A stretch of 64,000 bases of DNA from Myxococcus landrumus (GCF_017301635.1 NZ_CP071091.1:7246501-7310500), one strand, 5' to 3'. Shown: positions 42,965 through 52,687, counted from the stretch's first letter. A program made the numbers and translations. The notes: generated by a model not told the origin, from the sequence alone.

Positions 42965-44125
42965 TCAGCGAGGCGTGCCCGTCAGCGACTTCAGGAGCTC
43001 CACGAGGGCGCGCTTCTCGTTGTCGGTCAGGTTCAGCTTGACGATGGTGGCGGTGCGCTTGCCCACGAAGGTGCCCTCCGGGTCGCCGCCCTCGTTGTAG
43101 AAGTCGACGACGTCCTCGAGCGTGGCTTCCTTCCCGGTGTGCATGTACGGCGCCGTCAGCGCCACGTTGCGCAAGGACGGCGTGCGGAAGGCCCCCTCTG
43201 ACTCCACCTGCTTGGCTTGCGTGCGCAGCGTGCGCAGCCGCTGGGCGTCCGTGCCGTTCGGGTCGTCGCTGTAGCGGCCCGCCGCGTTGAACTCCCAGTC
43301 CAGCAGCGAGTTGAGCACCGCCCACTGTCCCCCCGCGCCGGGCCCTGAGTCCTCCAGGCCCACGTTGTGGAACAGCTCATCCGTCAGCGAGGGGCCCTTG
43401 TGGCAGACGATGCACTGCCCCTTGCGCACGAAGGTCTTCAGCCCCAGGTAGGCCGGGTCGCTCTCCGCCGAGCCCGCTTCCGCCGCGGCGATGAAGCGCC
43501 GCACGTCCGTGTCGAACGGGGCCTCCACCCGCATCAGCACGCGCTCGTACGCGGCCAGCACCTTGCCCACGTTGGCCATCAGCAGCGGGGCCGCCACGTT
43601 CGCGGGCTCCATGCCGAACAGCGCCTGGTACCGCGCCTGGTACGACGGCTCCGCGACGAGGCGCGCGCGGACGATGTCCGCGTTCGAGTCCATCTCCACC
43701 GGGTTCGTCAGCGGCAGCATCGCCTGGGACCAGAGCGAGTCCGCGCGACCGTCCCACATGAACCAGCGGTTGTGCCGCACGTTGAGGACCGTGGGCGGGT
43801 TGCGCTCCGTGCGCTGGCCCCCGCAGCCCTCCGCCGTGGCCGTCTCCACCGTGCGGCCGTCACCCGTGTGGCAGCTCTCGCAGGACACCGTCCCGCAGCG
43901 CGACAGCCCCGGGTCCCGGAACAGGTCGAAGCCCAGCTTCTGCGCCACCTCCTGGCCGTCCACCCGGTTGGTGGAGTCCAGCCGAGGATGGCTCGACAGG
44001 GAGTGGAGGCTGCGAAGCTGGTCCAGCTCGTCGAGGGTGGGGAAGGGCTCCTCGGATTCGCATGCGAGTCCCATCCCGCCCAGACTCAAGGCGAGCGCCG
44101 CGGCACACCAGCTTCTTGGAATCAT
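42965..44125 (-). CDS. Di-haem cytochrome c peroxidase/MauG-family lipoprotein
   Basis: 386 residues with lipoprotein signal (LGGMGLAC-E). Two c-haem motifs are visible, CESCH and CIVCH, in the spacing of bacterial cytochrome c peroxidases. Typical surrounding motifs are WDGRADSLWSQAMLPL, the PLTNPVEM loop and the C-terminal APYMHTGKEATLEDVVDFYN. It would reduce peroxide in the periplasm or oxidise a protein partner, as MauG does. The start at 44125 gives a clean signal peptide; an upstream in-frame start would add 21 residues. Confidence 0.9.
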   Translation of the reverse strand: MIPRSWCAAALALSLGGMGLACESEEPFPTLDELDQLRSLHSLSSHPRLDSTNRVDGQEVAQKLGFDLFRDPGLSRCGTVSCESCHTGDGRTVETATAEGCGGQRTERNPPTVLNVRHNRWFMWDGRADSLWSQAMLPLTNPVEMDSNADIVRARLVAEPSYQARYQALFGMEPANVAAPLLMANVGKVLAAYERVLMRVEAPFDTDVRRFIAAAEAGSAESDPAYLGLKTFVRKGQCIVCHKGPSLTDELFHNVGLEDSGPGAGGQWAVLNSLLDWEFNAAGRYSDDPNGTDAQRLRTLRTQAKQVESEGAFRTPSLRNVALTAPYMHTGKEATLEDVVDFYNEGGDPEGTFVGKRTATIVKLNLTDNEKRALVELLKSLTGTPR

Positions 44126-44329
44126 CACCCTGCCGTCCTTCTTCGCATCCACCGCGGTCCGGCCCAGGCTTCGGGTGGTCCGCGCCATGTCGCGAATTCG
44201 CCTCCAGGAGCTTCGCGCCGCTCCTGGCGCGAATCAATCTGGAATTCCAGGACGGTCTGGAACCTACCCTGTCCCTCCGCTCAAAACTGGCGCGAGCGGA
44301 GGTTCAGGGCGTGACATACGACGTGCGCT

Positions 44330-44752
44330 TCAGCCGCAGGAGACGACGAAGTCGCGGGTGCTGGTGCCGTAATCGGACAGCTTGAAGGTGGGCTGCGCCG
44401 TCGCGCTGGCCGGCGCGATGGTGGGCGCGGCGCCGTTCGCACACTTCAGGGCGGCGTCCGCCACGGCGTTGGCCTGGATGTCCGTGTTGCTGGGGATGCC
44501 GGCGACGGTGAACGAGCAGCGGTTGCCGCGGCTCGCCTTCACCATGGCCTTGCCCAGCGCGTCGGAGGCGTTGGCCGCGGGCGCGACGACGACGCGAATC
44601 TGCTCACAGGCGTCCTGCGCCTGGGTGAAGCCGGTCTCCGGCAGACGGATGACGCCAGTGACGGTGGCGTTGCCCTCGCGGCTCCCAGCGCCCCCGGTGG
44701 TGGCGCAACCAGCAGCGGCGACAATCAGGGCGGCAACGGCGATGCGATACAT
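44330..44752 (-). CDS. Lipoprotein of unknown function
   Basis: 140 residues. Lipoprotein signal MYRIAVAALIVAAAGC-A. The mature domain has a beta-rich pattern (ATVTGVIRLPETG, DACEQIRVVVAPA, CSFTVAGIPSN) and four cysteines, suggesting a small disulfide-linked Ig-like or transthyretin-like fold. No named family recognised. GAGGA lies 7 bases upstream of the ATG. It is the next gene on the same strand upstream of the di-haem lipoprotein gene, 204 bases away; a functional link is possible but not shown. Confidence 0.7.
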   Translation of the reverse strand: MYRIAVAALIVAAAGCATTGGAGSREGNATVTGVIRLPETGFTQAQDACEQIRVVVAPAANASDALGKAMVKASRGNRCSFTVAGIPSNTDIQANAVADAALKCANGAAPTIAPASATAQPTFKLSDYGTSTRDFVVSCG

Positions 44753-45170
44753 GGTGAGTTCCTCACTCGGTGGGGGAAAAGACTTGGCGGCATGGTCGCC
44801 ACACAGACGACCTACGACGCGCGCTCAGTACAATTGCGACGGCTTTTCATTCCGTTCAAGTCGACCTGCGGTCCATGACAGTTTCATGACGATTCCCGTG
44901 CACATCCATGGGACTCCAGACGCGCTGTCGCCGCGTCGCGCGACTGGGAGTGGTGTCCGATGAGTCTCTTTGATTGATGGAATCAAAGGCAGACATGCTC
45001 GATTTCCGAGGCTCGGAAGTTGGGAGTCCCATGAGCGAACGGGAATCCCATGTTTGGGAATTCCCAGACCTCTGATTGCGGGCCGGGCGGGCGGGACGCA
45101 GGTCCGCTGCTTGCTGCGGCGGACGCGCCGCGCCCCCACGCTGAATGCGCAGGACCGAGAGGAGGCGCGC
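44753..45170. promoter_or_regulatory. Divergent intergenic region with a cluster of GGGANTCCC palindromes
   Basis: 418 bases without a gene. Three palindromes stand in a row: TGGGAGTCCCA (45021-45031), CGGGAATCCCA (45040-45050) and TGGGAATTCCCA (45055-45066). An inverted copy of the first, CATGGGACTCC, is at 44907-44917. A separate perfect hairpin CTTTGATT / AATCAAAG with a 5-base loop lies at 44968-44988. A similar GGGATT/AATCCC palindrome recurs at 61697-61714. These look like binding sites of an unknown regulator of the lipoprotein and/or DUF2267 genes. Confidence 0.5.
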
Positions 45171-45632
45171 ATGTCGATTCAGAAGCAGGAGGCGACGCAA
45201 TCGTGGTCGGGACTGGGCGTGGGGACGGACCGGCGGTCCTTCCTGGACGCGGTGACTGCCCAGCTTCCGGAATTCGAGGCCGAGCGGGCCGCGGAGGCGG
45301 TGTTCTGCGGGCTGTCGGAGCTCTTGTCGGAAGGGCTGATGCGGCAGTTGCGCGAGCAGCTCCCCGAGGACCTGCGCGGGCTCCTGGCGGACGGGTGCTC
45401 CCGTCACGCGGTGGGCGCGCGAGGGAAGGTGGACCGCGACGACTTCTACCTCCAGGTGGCCAATCACCTGAACGCGGAGCCGGAGGGCGTGCGGCGCGTG
45501 CTGCATGGTGTCTTCGCGGCGCTGCATGGGCAGGTGACGGAGGCGGAGGCGCGCAAGGTCGAAGGCCAGCTCCCCCGGTGGTTGCAGGGCACGTGGTCCG
45601 CCTCGCGGCTGGGAGTCGACCGGCCCTCGTGA
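45171..45632 (+). CDS. DUF2267-domain protein
   Basis: 153 residues. Two copies of the DUF2267 helical unit are visible: FLDAVTAQLPEFEAERAAEAVFCGLSELL with LREQLPEDLRGLL, then FYLQVANHLNAEPEGVRRVLHGVF with EARKVEGQLPRWLQGTW. The family is cytoplasmic and linked in other bacteria to stress and cell-envelope regulation, with no known activity. GAGGAGG lies 6 bases before the ATG. The upstream region carries the tandem GGGANTCCC palindromes. Confidence 0.85.
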   Translation: MSIQKQEATQSWSGLGVGTDRRSFLDAVTAQLPEFEAERAAEAVFCGLSELLSEGLMRQLREQLPEDLRGLLADGCSRHAVGARGKVDRDDFYLQVANHLNAEPEGVRRVLHGVFAALHGQVTEAEARKVEGQLPRWLQGTWSASRLGVDRPS

Positions 45633-45705
45633 GCGAAGGGCGGGTCGGGAATGGAATGGGGTGGAGCGTCCGGACCCGCGTCGGGTCCGGGCGCCACGCG
45701 CGGGG

Positions 45706-46407
45706 CTAGTAGGTGCCACCGAACTGGAGGAGGCCCATGTAGCGGCCGTCCAGCGCGTTGGGCGTCGCGCTGGTGGACGCGAAGTCCTGGTCGAAGAGGA
45801 AGTGGTAGGCGGCGCGCACGTCGGCGGTGAGGCGCCGGGTCAACTGGATGCGCAGGCCCAGGCCCACGGGGATGTAGCCGGCGGTGTCGTCCTGGAAGTG
45901 GGCCTGGCCCCCCGTGGCCTCGTGGCGCACGGTGTACCGGTCGAAGCCGATGCCCGCGAGCACGAAGGGCTGGACGCGTTCGGTGGGCGCGATGCCGAGG
46001 GCGAGCAGCTGGCCGCCGTTGCGCACCAGGTCCGGGCCGCTGCCCAGGTCTCCCTGCGGAACCAGGCTGCCGTTCTCGTCCAGGTTGTTGATGCTGCCGT
46101 TGTAGCCCAGCTCCAGCGCCAGGAAGGGCATGGCGCGGTAGCCCACGGTGGCGCCGTACGTGAAGCCCGTTTGGACCCGGGGCGAGAGCTGGCCGGCATA
46201 GCCCTCCACGCCGCCGCCCACCAGCACGTAGAGGCCCAGGGACGGCTCCTCCACGCGCGGCTCCTTCCGGGGTTCGTCGGCGTGGGCGGTGGGCGCCACG
46301 GTGTCGGTGGGCTGCCCCGTGCCGGCGGGACGGTAGTCCTCCTGGGCTCCCACCGCGCATCCCCACACAGCCGCCACACACCCCGCGATACGCATGAATG
46401 CCTTCAT
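45706..46407 (-). CDS. Outer membrane beta-barrel protein
   Basis: 233 residues with a Sec signal (MRIAGCVAAVWGCAVGA-Q) and AAAGGAG 7 bases upstream of the ATG. A short Pro/Glu-rich spacer is followed by an OmpA-type eight-strand barrel: YVLVGGGVEGYAG, GFTYGATVGYRAMPFLALELGY, PFVLAGIGFDRY, GYIPVGLGLRIQLTRRL and the terminal strand MGLLQFGGTY ending in an aromatic residue as required for barrel insertion. Function unknown. It lies 100 bases downstream of the subtilase gene on the same strand, so they may be co-transcribed. Confidence 0.85.
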   Translation of the reverse strand: MKAFMRIAGCVAAVWGCAVGAQEDYRPAGTGQPTDTVAPTAHADEPRKEPRVEEPSLGLYVLVGGGVEGYAGQLSPRVQTGFTYGATVGYRAMPFLALELGYNGSINNLDENGSLVPQGDLGSGPDLVRNGGQLLALGIAPTERVQPFVLAGIGFDRYTVRHEATGGQAHFQDDTAGYIPVGLGLRIQLTRRLTADVRAAYHFLFDQDFASTSATPNALDGRYMGLLQFGGTY

Positions 46408-46507
46408 GTCGGACTCCTTTCCGAGCCTCCGCCTGGAAACGTGGCGCCCGGTATTCCCGCCGGCAACGTCCCCAGGTCCCAGGGCGTTCGTCCGCCCGCT
46501 CGGAGGC

Positions 46508-48229
46508 TCAGGGCGTCGGTCCCACGAGTGCGTCCATCGCCCCTCGGGCCTGCACCAGCCCGTGGCCGTACTCACGGTCGACGCCGCGGGGACCCAGGTC
46601 CTTCGCGCTCGCCAGCAGCGCGGCTATCACCTCGGCGGGCGTGGCGGAGGGGCGCGCGCTGAACAGGAGCGCGGCGATGCCGCTCACGTAGGGCGTGGCC
46701 ATGGAGGTGCCGGACAGATAGGCGTAGTCCACCGGGTGCAGCCCCAGCCGGGTGATGGAGCCGAGCTGCTGCTCCACCAGCGTGCTGGCCGCCTGGTTGA
46801 TGGTGACGGCGGGCACCCAGTGCCCGCGGCGGGGCAGGGAGATGATTTCCGCGCCACCGCTCATGAGCTCGCTGGCGAAGATGACGCCGCGCGCGCCCTG
46901 CATCATCACGTTGACGACGGCCCGCTCCGGGCTCACGAAGGCGCTGGGGTGCACATAGGCGATGAAGCCGCGGCAACTGGCCCCCTCGCCGCACGAGTCC
47001 TTCATCCCGCCGCCGCAGTCCACCAGGGTGCCCCACGTCTCGCCCTGGGGCGCGTACAGCAGCGAGCGCGCCATGGGCCGGGTTCCGTCCACGTCCACCA
47101 TGGCGAAGGAGCCCAGTCCCCGGGGGAAGGTGGACAGCACGTCCACGCCGGGCGCCATCAGCGCCAGGGCCTCGCCGTAGGAGGAGAACGTGGCGCGTTG
47201 GTCATGGACGTCCAGCGCGCCCACCGCGAGCACGGCGGGGTCGGACGCGGGATAGGACACCTCGCCGCGCCCCTCGTTGCCCGCCGCCGCCACCACGAGG
47301 ATTCCGCTGTCCCGCGCCGCCTGGAAGACCTGGGCGGAGGTGTACGTGGGCATGCCGCCGGCAATCGACAGCGAGATGACCTTCGCGCCCTGCTCCTGGC
47401 AGTACTCCACGGCCTGCATGACGATGCTCATGTGGGTGCCGCCATCGAGGTCCAGCACCCGGGCGATGATGAGCTGCACGCCGGGCGCGACGCCCACCAG
47501 GCCGCGCTCACCCAGCACGGGGGTTCCCCGGCCTCCAGCGCCCGGCCGCGCGGCGATGATGCCCGCCACGTGGGTGCCGTGGCCGGTGCCCCAGCGGCCC
47601 TCGGCGCCGTCGGTGGGCACGTCGTCCCCATCCATGAAGTCCCGGGCCGCCACCACCGAGTCCTTCAGCTCCGGGTGGTCGATGTCCAGGCCGCTGTCGA
47701 TGACGCACACCTTCACGCCCTGGCCCGTCACCGCGCCCGGGTCCGGCCTGCCGTCGCCGTCGCGGTCCCACACCTCCGCGGCCTGCACCTTGGAGAGCTC
47801 CTGGGTGTACTCCCCGGCGATGACGCCCGCGCGCGTGACGCCGCCCGACAGCAGGGCGAGCGCGGGCAGCCTGGCGGGGCCCTGCGCGTGGAGCGGGTAG
47901 TCCGGCTCGATGCGCTCCACGGCCGGGTCCTTCTCCAGCGCGAGCCGCTCCTCGGGCGTGACGCTCACGGCCAGGGCGGGTGCGCTGCGGAAGGCCGCCG
48001 TCACGCGCCCACCCAGTTGGTTGACTCGCGCGGCCGTCACGGCCCGCTCTCGCCGGTAGCGCACGATGACGCGCTCGCGCCCGTCGTTCGACAGCTTCTC
48101 CTCGGGTTTGCCCGGCAGCATGCCCGCGGTGATTCCGGGACACCCGTTCTGCAGGGCATCCCGATTGGACGACTCGTCCGGCATGCAGGCCGCGAGCCCC
48201 AACAGCCCGATGAACCCCCAGCGCTTCAT
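46508..48229 (-). CDS. S8 subtilisin-like serine protease, lipoprotein
   Basis: 573 residues. Lipoprotein signal (IGLLGLAAC-M). An inhibitor I9-type propeptide follows (VIVRYRRERAVTAARVNQLGG to VERIEPDYPL). The catalytic triad is complete: Asp in VIDSGLDIDHPEL (near 176), His in GTGHGTHVAG (near 217) and Ser in LSGTSMATPY (near 506). A PA-type insertion (about residues 370-470, with GFIAYVHPSA and VNVMMQGARGVIFAS) lies between His and Ser, as in lactocepin/pyrolysin-like subtilases. It would mature outside the cytoplasm and degrade proteins, fitting predation. AAGGATG precedes the ATG. Confidence 0.92.
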   Translation of the reverse strand: MKRWGFIGLLGLAACMPDESSNRDALQNGCPGITAGMLPGKPEEKLSNDGRERVIVRYRRERAVTAARVNQLGGRVTAAFRSAPALAVSVTPEERLALEKDPAVERIEPDYPLHAQGPARLPALALLSGGVTRAGVIAGEYTQELSKVQAAEVWDRDGDGRPDPGAVTGQGVKVCVIDSGLDIDHPELKDSVVAARDFMDGDDVPTDGAEGRWGTGHGTHVAGIIAARPGAGGRGTPVLGERGLVGVAPGVQLIIARVLDLDGGTHMSIVMQAVEYCQEQGAKVISLSIAGGMPTYTSAQVFQAARDSGILVVAAAGNEGRGEVSYPASDPAVLAVGALDVHDQRATFSSYGEALALMAPGVDVLSTFPRGLGSFAMVDVDGTRPMARSLLYAPQGETWGTLVDCGGGMKDSCGEGASCRGFIAYVHPSAFVSPERAVVNVMMQGARGVIFASELMSGGAEIISLPRRGHWVPAVTINQAASTLVEQQLGSITRLGLHPVDYAYLSGTSMATPYVSGIAALLFSARPSATPAEVIAALLASAKDLGPRGVDREYGHGLVQARGAMDALVGPTP

Positions 48230-48711
48230 GAGTCACATCCTTCCGTCACCGCCCGTGGGCGATTTCGCGAGGAAGCGGCCCGGTTGGATGCCTCCCGGCC
48301 AGACGTCCCCGCTCGTCCCAGGGAGCGCATCCCGCCGTTTTCCGGCAACGGCCGCGGGATGGGTGCCGCGATAGGAGGTGCGCGGGTTCACATCCGGCTA
48401 GAGTCGCTGTCGCAAACTGGCTGCCGCTGATGGGCTCCCGCGTTGCTCGCTGTCCCGAAACCAGCCCCCGTTGCCCACCTTGGCGGGCCATGGGCCCCGC
48501 GCATCTCGAGGCTCGTCAGGGTCAACGACGATGCGGCTCGTACGTACTGCCGGGACGCGTCTTCTGGGACTGTTGTGCCTCACGGGTCTGACACCCCGAG
48601 CGTGGGTGGACGGCCCTCCGTGCGGACGGCGTGTGATGTCTGACAGAAGCAGAAGGGTGTCGCGCGGCTTGCTTCCGTGTGTGTCCGGGTGCTTCGCTGC
48701 CGGCCGAAGCC
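48230..48711. other. Divergent intergenic region, subtilase / Ser-Thr kinase
   Basis: 482 bases between two divergent starts. Several short open frames exist but none has a ribosome-binding site and coding pattern. I see no clear promoter boxes or strong palindrome. Confidence 0.3.
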
Positions 48712-51537
48712 ATGAGCACTGTCCCTACAGAGTCCTCCCGTTTCCTCGGGCGCTATGAGCTTGTCCACCCCTTGGGCCAGGGGGGCATGGGGGAGGTGTT
48801 CCTGGCGAAAATCAGCGGCGCGGCCGGCTTCGAGAAGCCGTGCATCGTGAAGACGATTCTTCCAGCGCTGCTGAAGGACCGGCAGTTCCTGGACCGCTTC
48901 CACCATGAAGCGAAGGTGTTGGTGCACCTGGTCCACTCGTCCATCGCCCAGGTGTACGACATGGGGGAGGCGGACGGGACGTACTACATGGCGCTGGAGT
49001 ACGTGGCGGGCGTGGACCTGGCCTACCTGCTGGAGCAGGTGCGGCAGCAGGGGGTGCAGGTGCCCGTCCCGGTGGCGCTCTTCCTGGGCCAGCGCATGGC
49101 GGAGGGCCTGGGCTATGCGCACCGCAAGGTCGGGCCGGATGGGGTGCCGCTGGGCATCGTCCACCGCGACGTGTCTCCCCACAACGTCATGGTGTCGTAC
49201 GAGGGCGAGGTGAAGGTCATCGACTTCGGCCTGGCGAAGTCGGCGGCGCGCAGCAAGTACACGCTGCCCGCCACGGTGATGGGGAAGCTGGGCTACATGT
49301 CGCCGGAGCAGGTGCGCGCGGAGGCGCTGGACCACCGCAGCGACATCTACTCCTGTGGCGTGGTGGTGTGGGAGATGCTGGCGGGCCGTTCGCTCATTCC
49401 CCACGGGACGGTGGGGGAGATGATGGCGGCCATGTCCCAGCCGTCGGTGCCGTCGCTGACGGGGCTGCGCGGCGATGTGGATGGGGCGCTGGATGGGGTG
49501 GTGCGGCGCGCGTTGGCGACGAAGCCCGATGAGCGCTACTCGCGCGCGGATGAGTTGGCGCGGGCGCTCAACGGAGAGCTGGTGCGCTCCGGCGCGGCGG
49601 TGGGGGCCGAGGAGGTGGGCCACTTCGTCCGCGCGTTGTGCCCGGAGGCCTTCGCGGCGCAGCGGCAGCTCATCTCCAAGGTGACCTCGTCGTCCAGCCA
49701 TCACCGCACGCCCACGCCGCAGCCGCTGCCGCAAGGCAACACGGGGACGGGGATGTACGGCACGGGGCCGCAGGCGAGCCCTGGGCACACCGAGCCGTCG
49801 GGCTTCGAGCCGACGATGATGCGTCCTCCGTCGGGGGAGCGGCGCGTGGCGGGGGTGGCTCGTCCGGATGCGCCCGCTGGCGAGGATTCGATGGGCATCG
49901 AGGCCACCGCGGTGCGTGCCTCGCCCGGTGCGCTGGTGGGGGGTGCCAATGCGGGAGGGCCGCCGATGGCCTCTCCGGTGTGGGGGGCTGCGCCCGCGAA
50001 TGCAACCTCGCCCGCGTGGGGCTCTCCGGCGGCTGCGCCCGGGAGCGCGCCATCGGCCTCGCCCGCGTGGGGATCTCCGGCGGCAGCGCCTGGGAGCATG
50101 CCTTCCGACGCGCACGCAGGTGCCTCGCCAGCGAACTCGGCTTCACCCGCGTGGGGATCTCCAGCGGCAGCGCCTGGGAGCATGCCTTCCGCCGCGCATG
50201 CGGGTGCCTCGCCCGTGAACGCTGCCTGGGGTTCTCCAGCGGCAGCGTCCGGGAGCACTCCTTCGGCCGCGCACGCGGGTGCTCCGCCAGCGAACGCTGC
50301 CTCACCCGCGTGGGGATCTCCGGCGGCTGCATCCGGGAGCACGCCCTCGGCCTCGCCCACGGGGGCCACGTTGGTGCCGGGCTCTCAGCCTCATGGGGCG
50401 GTGGCGCACGCGGAATCGGCTCGGTCCACTCCGGTCCGGAAGACCTCGGTGGCGCTCCTGGTGGGACTGGTCCTGCTCTTGATGGCGGGCACCGCGGTGA
50501 CGACGGCGTACATCGCTCGACGCCCGGGAAACACTCCCGCGGTGGCCGCTGCCGATCCCACCCAGCGCGAGGAACCGAAGTCGCCCGCGAACCCGCAGCC
50601 TCGTGCACAGGGCGGCACGACGCAGGGCACGGGCAAGAAGCCTCCTTCTCAGCCGAGCACTCCCGCGCAAGGCGCGGTGAAGCCGGAGCAGGTCGCGACG
50701 CCCGAGCCCACTGGGAAGGGCACGACCCAACCGGAGCAGGTCGCGACGCCGGAGCCCACCGGGAAGGGCACACCCCGCCCAGAGCCGGAGCACGTCGCCA
50801 CCCGTGAGCCCGTGCCGCCCAAACAGCGCACTCCGCCCGCGCCGAAGCCACCCAAGTCCTCGCCAGAATCCGCGCCGCCGCCGGCCGCCGCGAAGTTCGT
50901 GACCTACGTCTCGCCCACGGCGGTGCTCCCGCTCCAGGACGAGGCCGGTGGCTACGTCGTGCGCGGCGCCCAGGCCGCGCTCCTGCAACGCGACATGGTC
51001 GTCCAGGTCGTCGGGCCGGCGAAGAATGGCCAGCGCCTGCTGCTGGGCCGCGCCACTGTGTCCTGGGCCGCCGCCAACCCGAAGGTCCGCCGCAAGGTGC
51101 AACTGGCTCGGCTGACCCTGGACGCGAGCGCCAGCGCCGCCACCGGAGCGCGCTTCATCGCCCTGCCGGGAGGGAGCACCAGCCCCGAGGTGGCGGTGGC
51201 CGTCGAGGAAGCACCGGCCCCCGAGCCTGAAGCACCAGAGGCAGCCCCCGAGCCGCCAAAGCCTGTCCCGCCCAAGACGCTGGTGGGCACCGTGCGCGCC
51301 GTCACGGGCCTGAAGGCCCTCACCAGTGACGAGGTGGTGGTCCGCAACCTCGACGACTTCACCTGGAACGACTGCTACGTGGTCAAGGGGCTGCGCCAGA
51401 CGGCGCGGCTGGGCATCGTCCTCCCGCAGAAGGACAGGCCCGCGAAGAACTTCAAGGACCGGGCTGACTTCCTCGTCGAGCGGGGCAAGGTGGGCGTCTT
51501 CTGCAAGGAAGGGCAGTTCATCACCACCCTCCGGTAG
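48712..51537 (+). CDS. Transmembrane serine/threonine protein kinase with repeat linker
   Basis: 941 residues. Kinase domain about 14-280: GQGGMG loop (22-27), K47, E66, catalytic loop HRDVSPHN (151-158) in which the usual Lys is Ser as in many myxobacterial kinases, DFG (171-173), then APE-equivalent MSPEQ. A juxtamembrane region (about 430-550) is built of repeated AWGSPAAA(P/S)GS units plus AHAGASP blocks. One membrane helix follows near 578-600. The outside part has EQVATPEPTGKGT repeats, a Pro-rich stretch and a globular C-terminal domain (about 730-941) with an SH3/beta-sandwich-like pattern. It probably senses an envelope signal and phosphorylates cytoplasmic targets. Starting ATG at 48712; an upstream in-frame ATG lacks a ribosome-binding site. 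Confidence 0.9.
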   Translation: MSTVPTESSRFLGRYELVHPLGQGGMGEVFLAKISGAAGFEKPCIVKTILPALLKDRQFLDRFHHEAKVLVHLVHSSIAQVYDMGEADGTYYMALEYVAGVDLAYLLEQVRQQGVQVPVPVALFLGQRMAEGLGYAHRKVGPDGVPLGIVHRDVSPHNVMVSYEGEVKVIDFGLAKSAARSKYTLPATVMGKLGYMSPEQVRAEALDHRSDIYSCGVVVWEMLAGRSLIPHGTVGEMMAAMSQPSVPSLTGLRGDVDGALDGVVRRALATKPDERYSRADELARALNGELVRSGAAVGAEEVGHFVRALCPEAFAAQRQLISKVTSSSSHHRTPTPQPLPQGNTGTGMYGTGPQASPGHTEPSGFEPTMMRPPSGERRVAGVARPDAPAGEDSMGIEATAVRASPGALVGGANAGGPPMASPVWGAAPANATSPAWGSPAAAPGSAPSASPAWGSPAAAPGSMPSDAHAGASPANSASPAWGSPAAAPGSMPSAAHAGASPVNAAWGSPAAASGSTPSAAHAGAPPANAASPAWGSPAAASGSTPSASPTGATLVPGSQPHGAVAHAESARSTPVRKTSVALLVGLVLLLMAGTAVTTAYIARRPGNTPAVAAADPTQREEPKSPANPQPRAQGGTTQGTGKKPPSQPSTPAQGAVKPEQVATPEPTGKGTTQPEQVATPEPTGKGTPRPEPEHVATREPVPPKQRTPPAPKPPKSSPESAPPPAAAKFVTYVSPTAVLPLQDEAGGYVVRGAQAALLQRDMVVQVVGPAKNGQRLLLGRATVSWAAANPKVRRKVQLARLTLDASASAATGARFIALPGGSTSPEVAVAVEEAPAPEPEAPEAAPEPPKPVPPKTLVGTVRAVTGLKALTSDEVVVRNLDDFTWNDCYVVKGLRQTARLGIVLPQKDRPAKNFKDRADFLVERGKVGVFCKEGQFITTLR

Positions 51538-51546
51538 GCCCCTCGC

Positions 51547-52221
51547 TCAGGGCTTCGCGAGCCGCTCGGCGGCCACGGGACAGTCGGCCACGATGGCCTG
51601 CACGTCCGCGCGGCCGGAGCGCGCCTCGCGCACGGCGCGACTCAGCGACGTCTTGCACTCCCACGTCACGTCCCGCGTACCGTGGCAGCAGTGCCACCCC
51701 GTCAACGTCCGGCCCAGGTACTTGACCATCTCCGCCCGGGTCGGCGTGACGATGAGCCACACCGCGCCCACGAGCAGCGCCAGCCACGGCAACTGAGGGA
51801 CGAGCGCCTTCATCCGAGCCCTCACGCCCTCCGTCACCGGCTCGGCGTACAGGCCCAGCATCGTGTCGAAGGGGCGGCGCTGCAGCACGGGCGCAATCAG
51901 CAGATCCACCGGCGTGGTGAATGCCCGGGCCAGTGTGCGAGCCACCCCGGGAGGCCGCGCGCCGTGCACCAGTCGCACGCCCGCGAGCTGCCGCCACAGC
52001 GTCCGGCCCCAAATCCCGCCCACGGCGGAGACGACCAGCCAGGCCACCCCCATGGCGATGACCATCGTCACCTGCGTGCGCTCCTGCTCCAGCGCTCGCA
52101 GCGAGGCCCAGCCCGCGAGGGCCGCCGTCGCCATGTCCAGCACGTCCGCCACCCACAGGTGCCACTGGTACCGCGCCTCGGTGGTCACCGTATCCGTCGA
52201 AAACAACGACCCGTTGCTCAT
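51547..52221 (-). CDS. RDD-family membrane protein
   Basis: 224 residues. Membrane helices are predicted near 25-45, 55-80 and 165-185. The cytoplasmic loop RTLWRQLAGVRLVHGARPPG followed by ARTLARAFTTPVDLLIAPVLQ matches the RDD pattern (conserved Arg-Asp-Asp-type residues, partly substituted). RDD proteins are thought to move small ions or solutes. The C-terminus contains cysteines in WHCCHGTRDVTWEC. The start is supported by GAGGGTGG upstream. It is convergent with the kinase gene, 9 bases apart, and divergent from the propeller histidine kinase. Confidence 0.75.
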   Translation of the reverse strand: MSNGSLFSTDTVTTEARYQWHLWVADVLDMATAALAGWASLRALEQERTQVTMVIAMGVAWLVVSAVGGIWGRTLWRQLAGVRLVHGARPPGVARTLARAFTTPVDLLIAPVLQRRPFDTMLGLYAEPVTEGVRARMKALVPQLPWLALLVGAVWLIVTPTRAEMVKYLGRTLTGWHCCHGTRDVTWECKTSLSRAVREARSGRADVQAIVADCPVAAERLAKP

Positions 52222-52687
52222 CCACCCTCGCTCTTCGGGAGGGGAGCATAGACGCTCACGCGACGCGGGGTGACATGCACCTTCGTCCATCCGGCCGTCT
52301 TCACTCGGAAAGCCCAGGCAGGAGGGCGGGCGCCCTGGGGCCGCCCTGGGGCGACCGCGGGACGTGATTGCTGTCGTCTTCCCGCAGTGGCGCCGGTCAC
52401 CCGTGGCTCCCATCTTCCGGTCAGCGCGATGCGGCGAGGCCCTTCCACCACCAGGACCTCGCAGCGGGGAGCGCTCGGGCCATGGCCCCGGACTCCGGGA
52501 GCTTGGGGCTCCTGGTGCCGGCGGTGGTGGCGTACGAGGCGACAGCGGCGGGGGGAAGTCTGGAAGTCGAGGGGGGGCAGGTGGTCCCCCGCCGCTGTCG
52601 CCGAGGCCGTTGGTGGCCAACGTTCCACTGTGGGTGAACGCTCGAGGTTTGGCCTCTCGGGCGATTCTGCCGGACACTGTGGGCGTC
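52222..52687. other. Divergent intergenic region, RDD protein / hybrid kinase, with long inverted repeat
   Basis: 466 bases, no convincing gene. Its main feature is a perfect 17-bp inverted repeat (52538-52554 and 52586-52602) described separately. The rest is GC-rich with several short G and C tracts. Confidence 0.4.
52538..52602. repeat. Perfect 17-bp inverted repeat upstream of the hybrid kinase
   Basis: GGCGACAGCGGCGGGGG (52538-52554) and its exact complement CCCCCGCCGCTGTCGCC (52586-52602) flank a 31-base G-rich loop, 86 bases before the kinase start. It could be an RNA hairpin in the 5' leader; the right arm can also pair with a GGGGGGG run in the loop, allowing an alternative fold. 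Confidence 0.65.
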
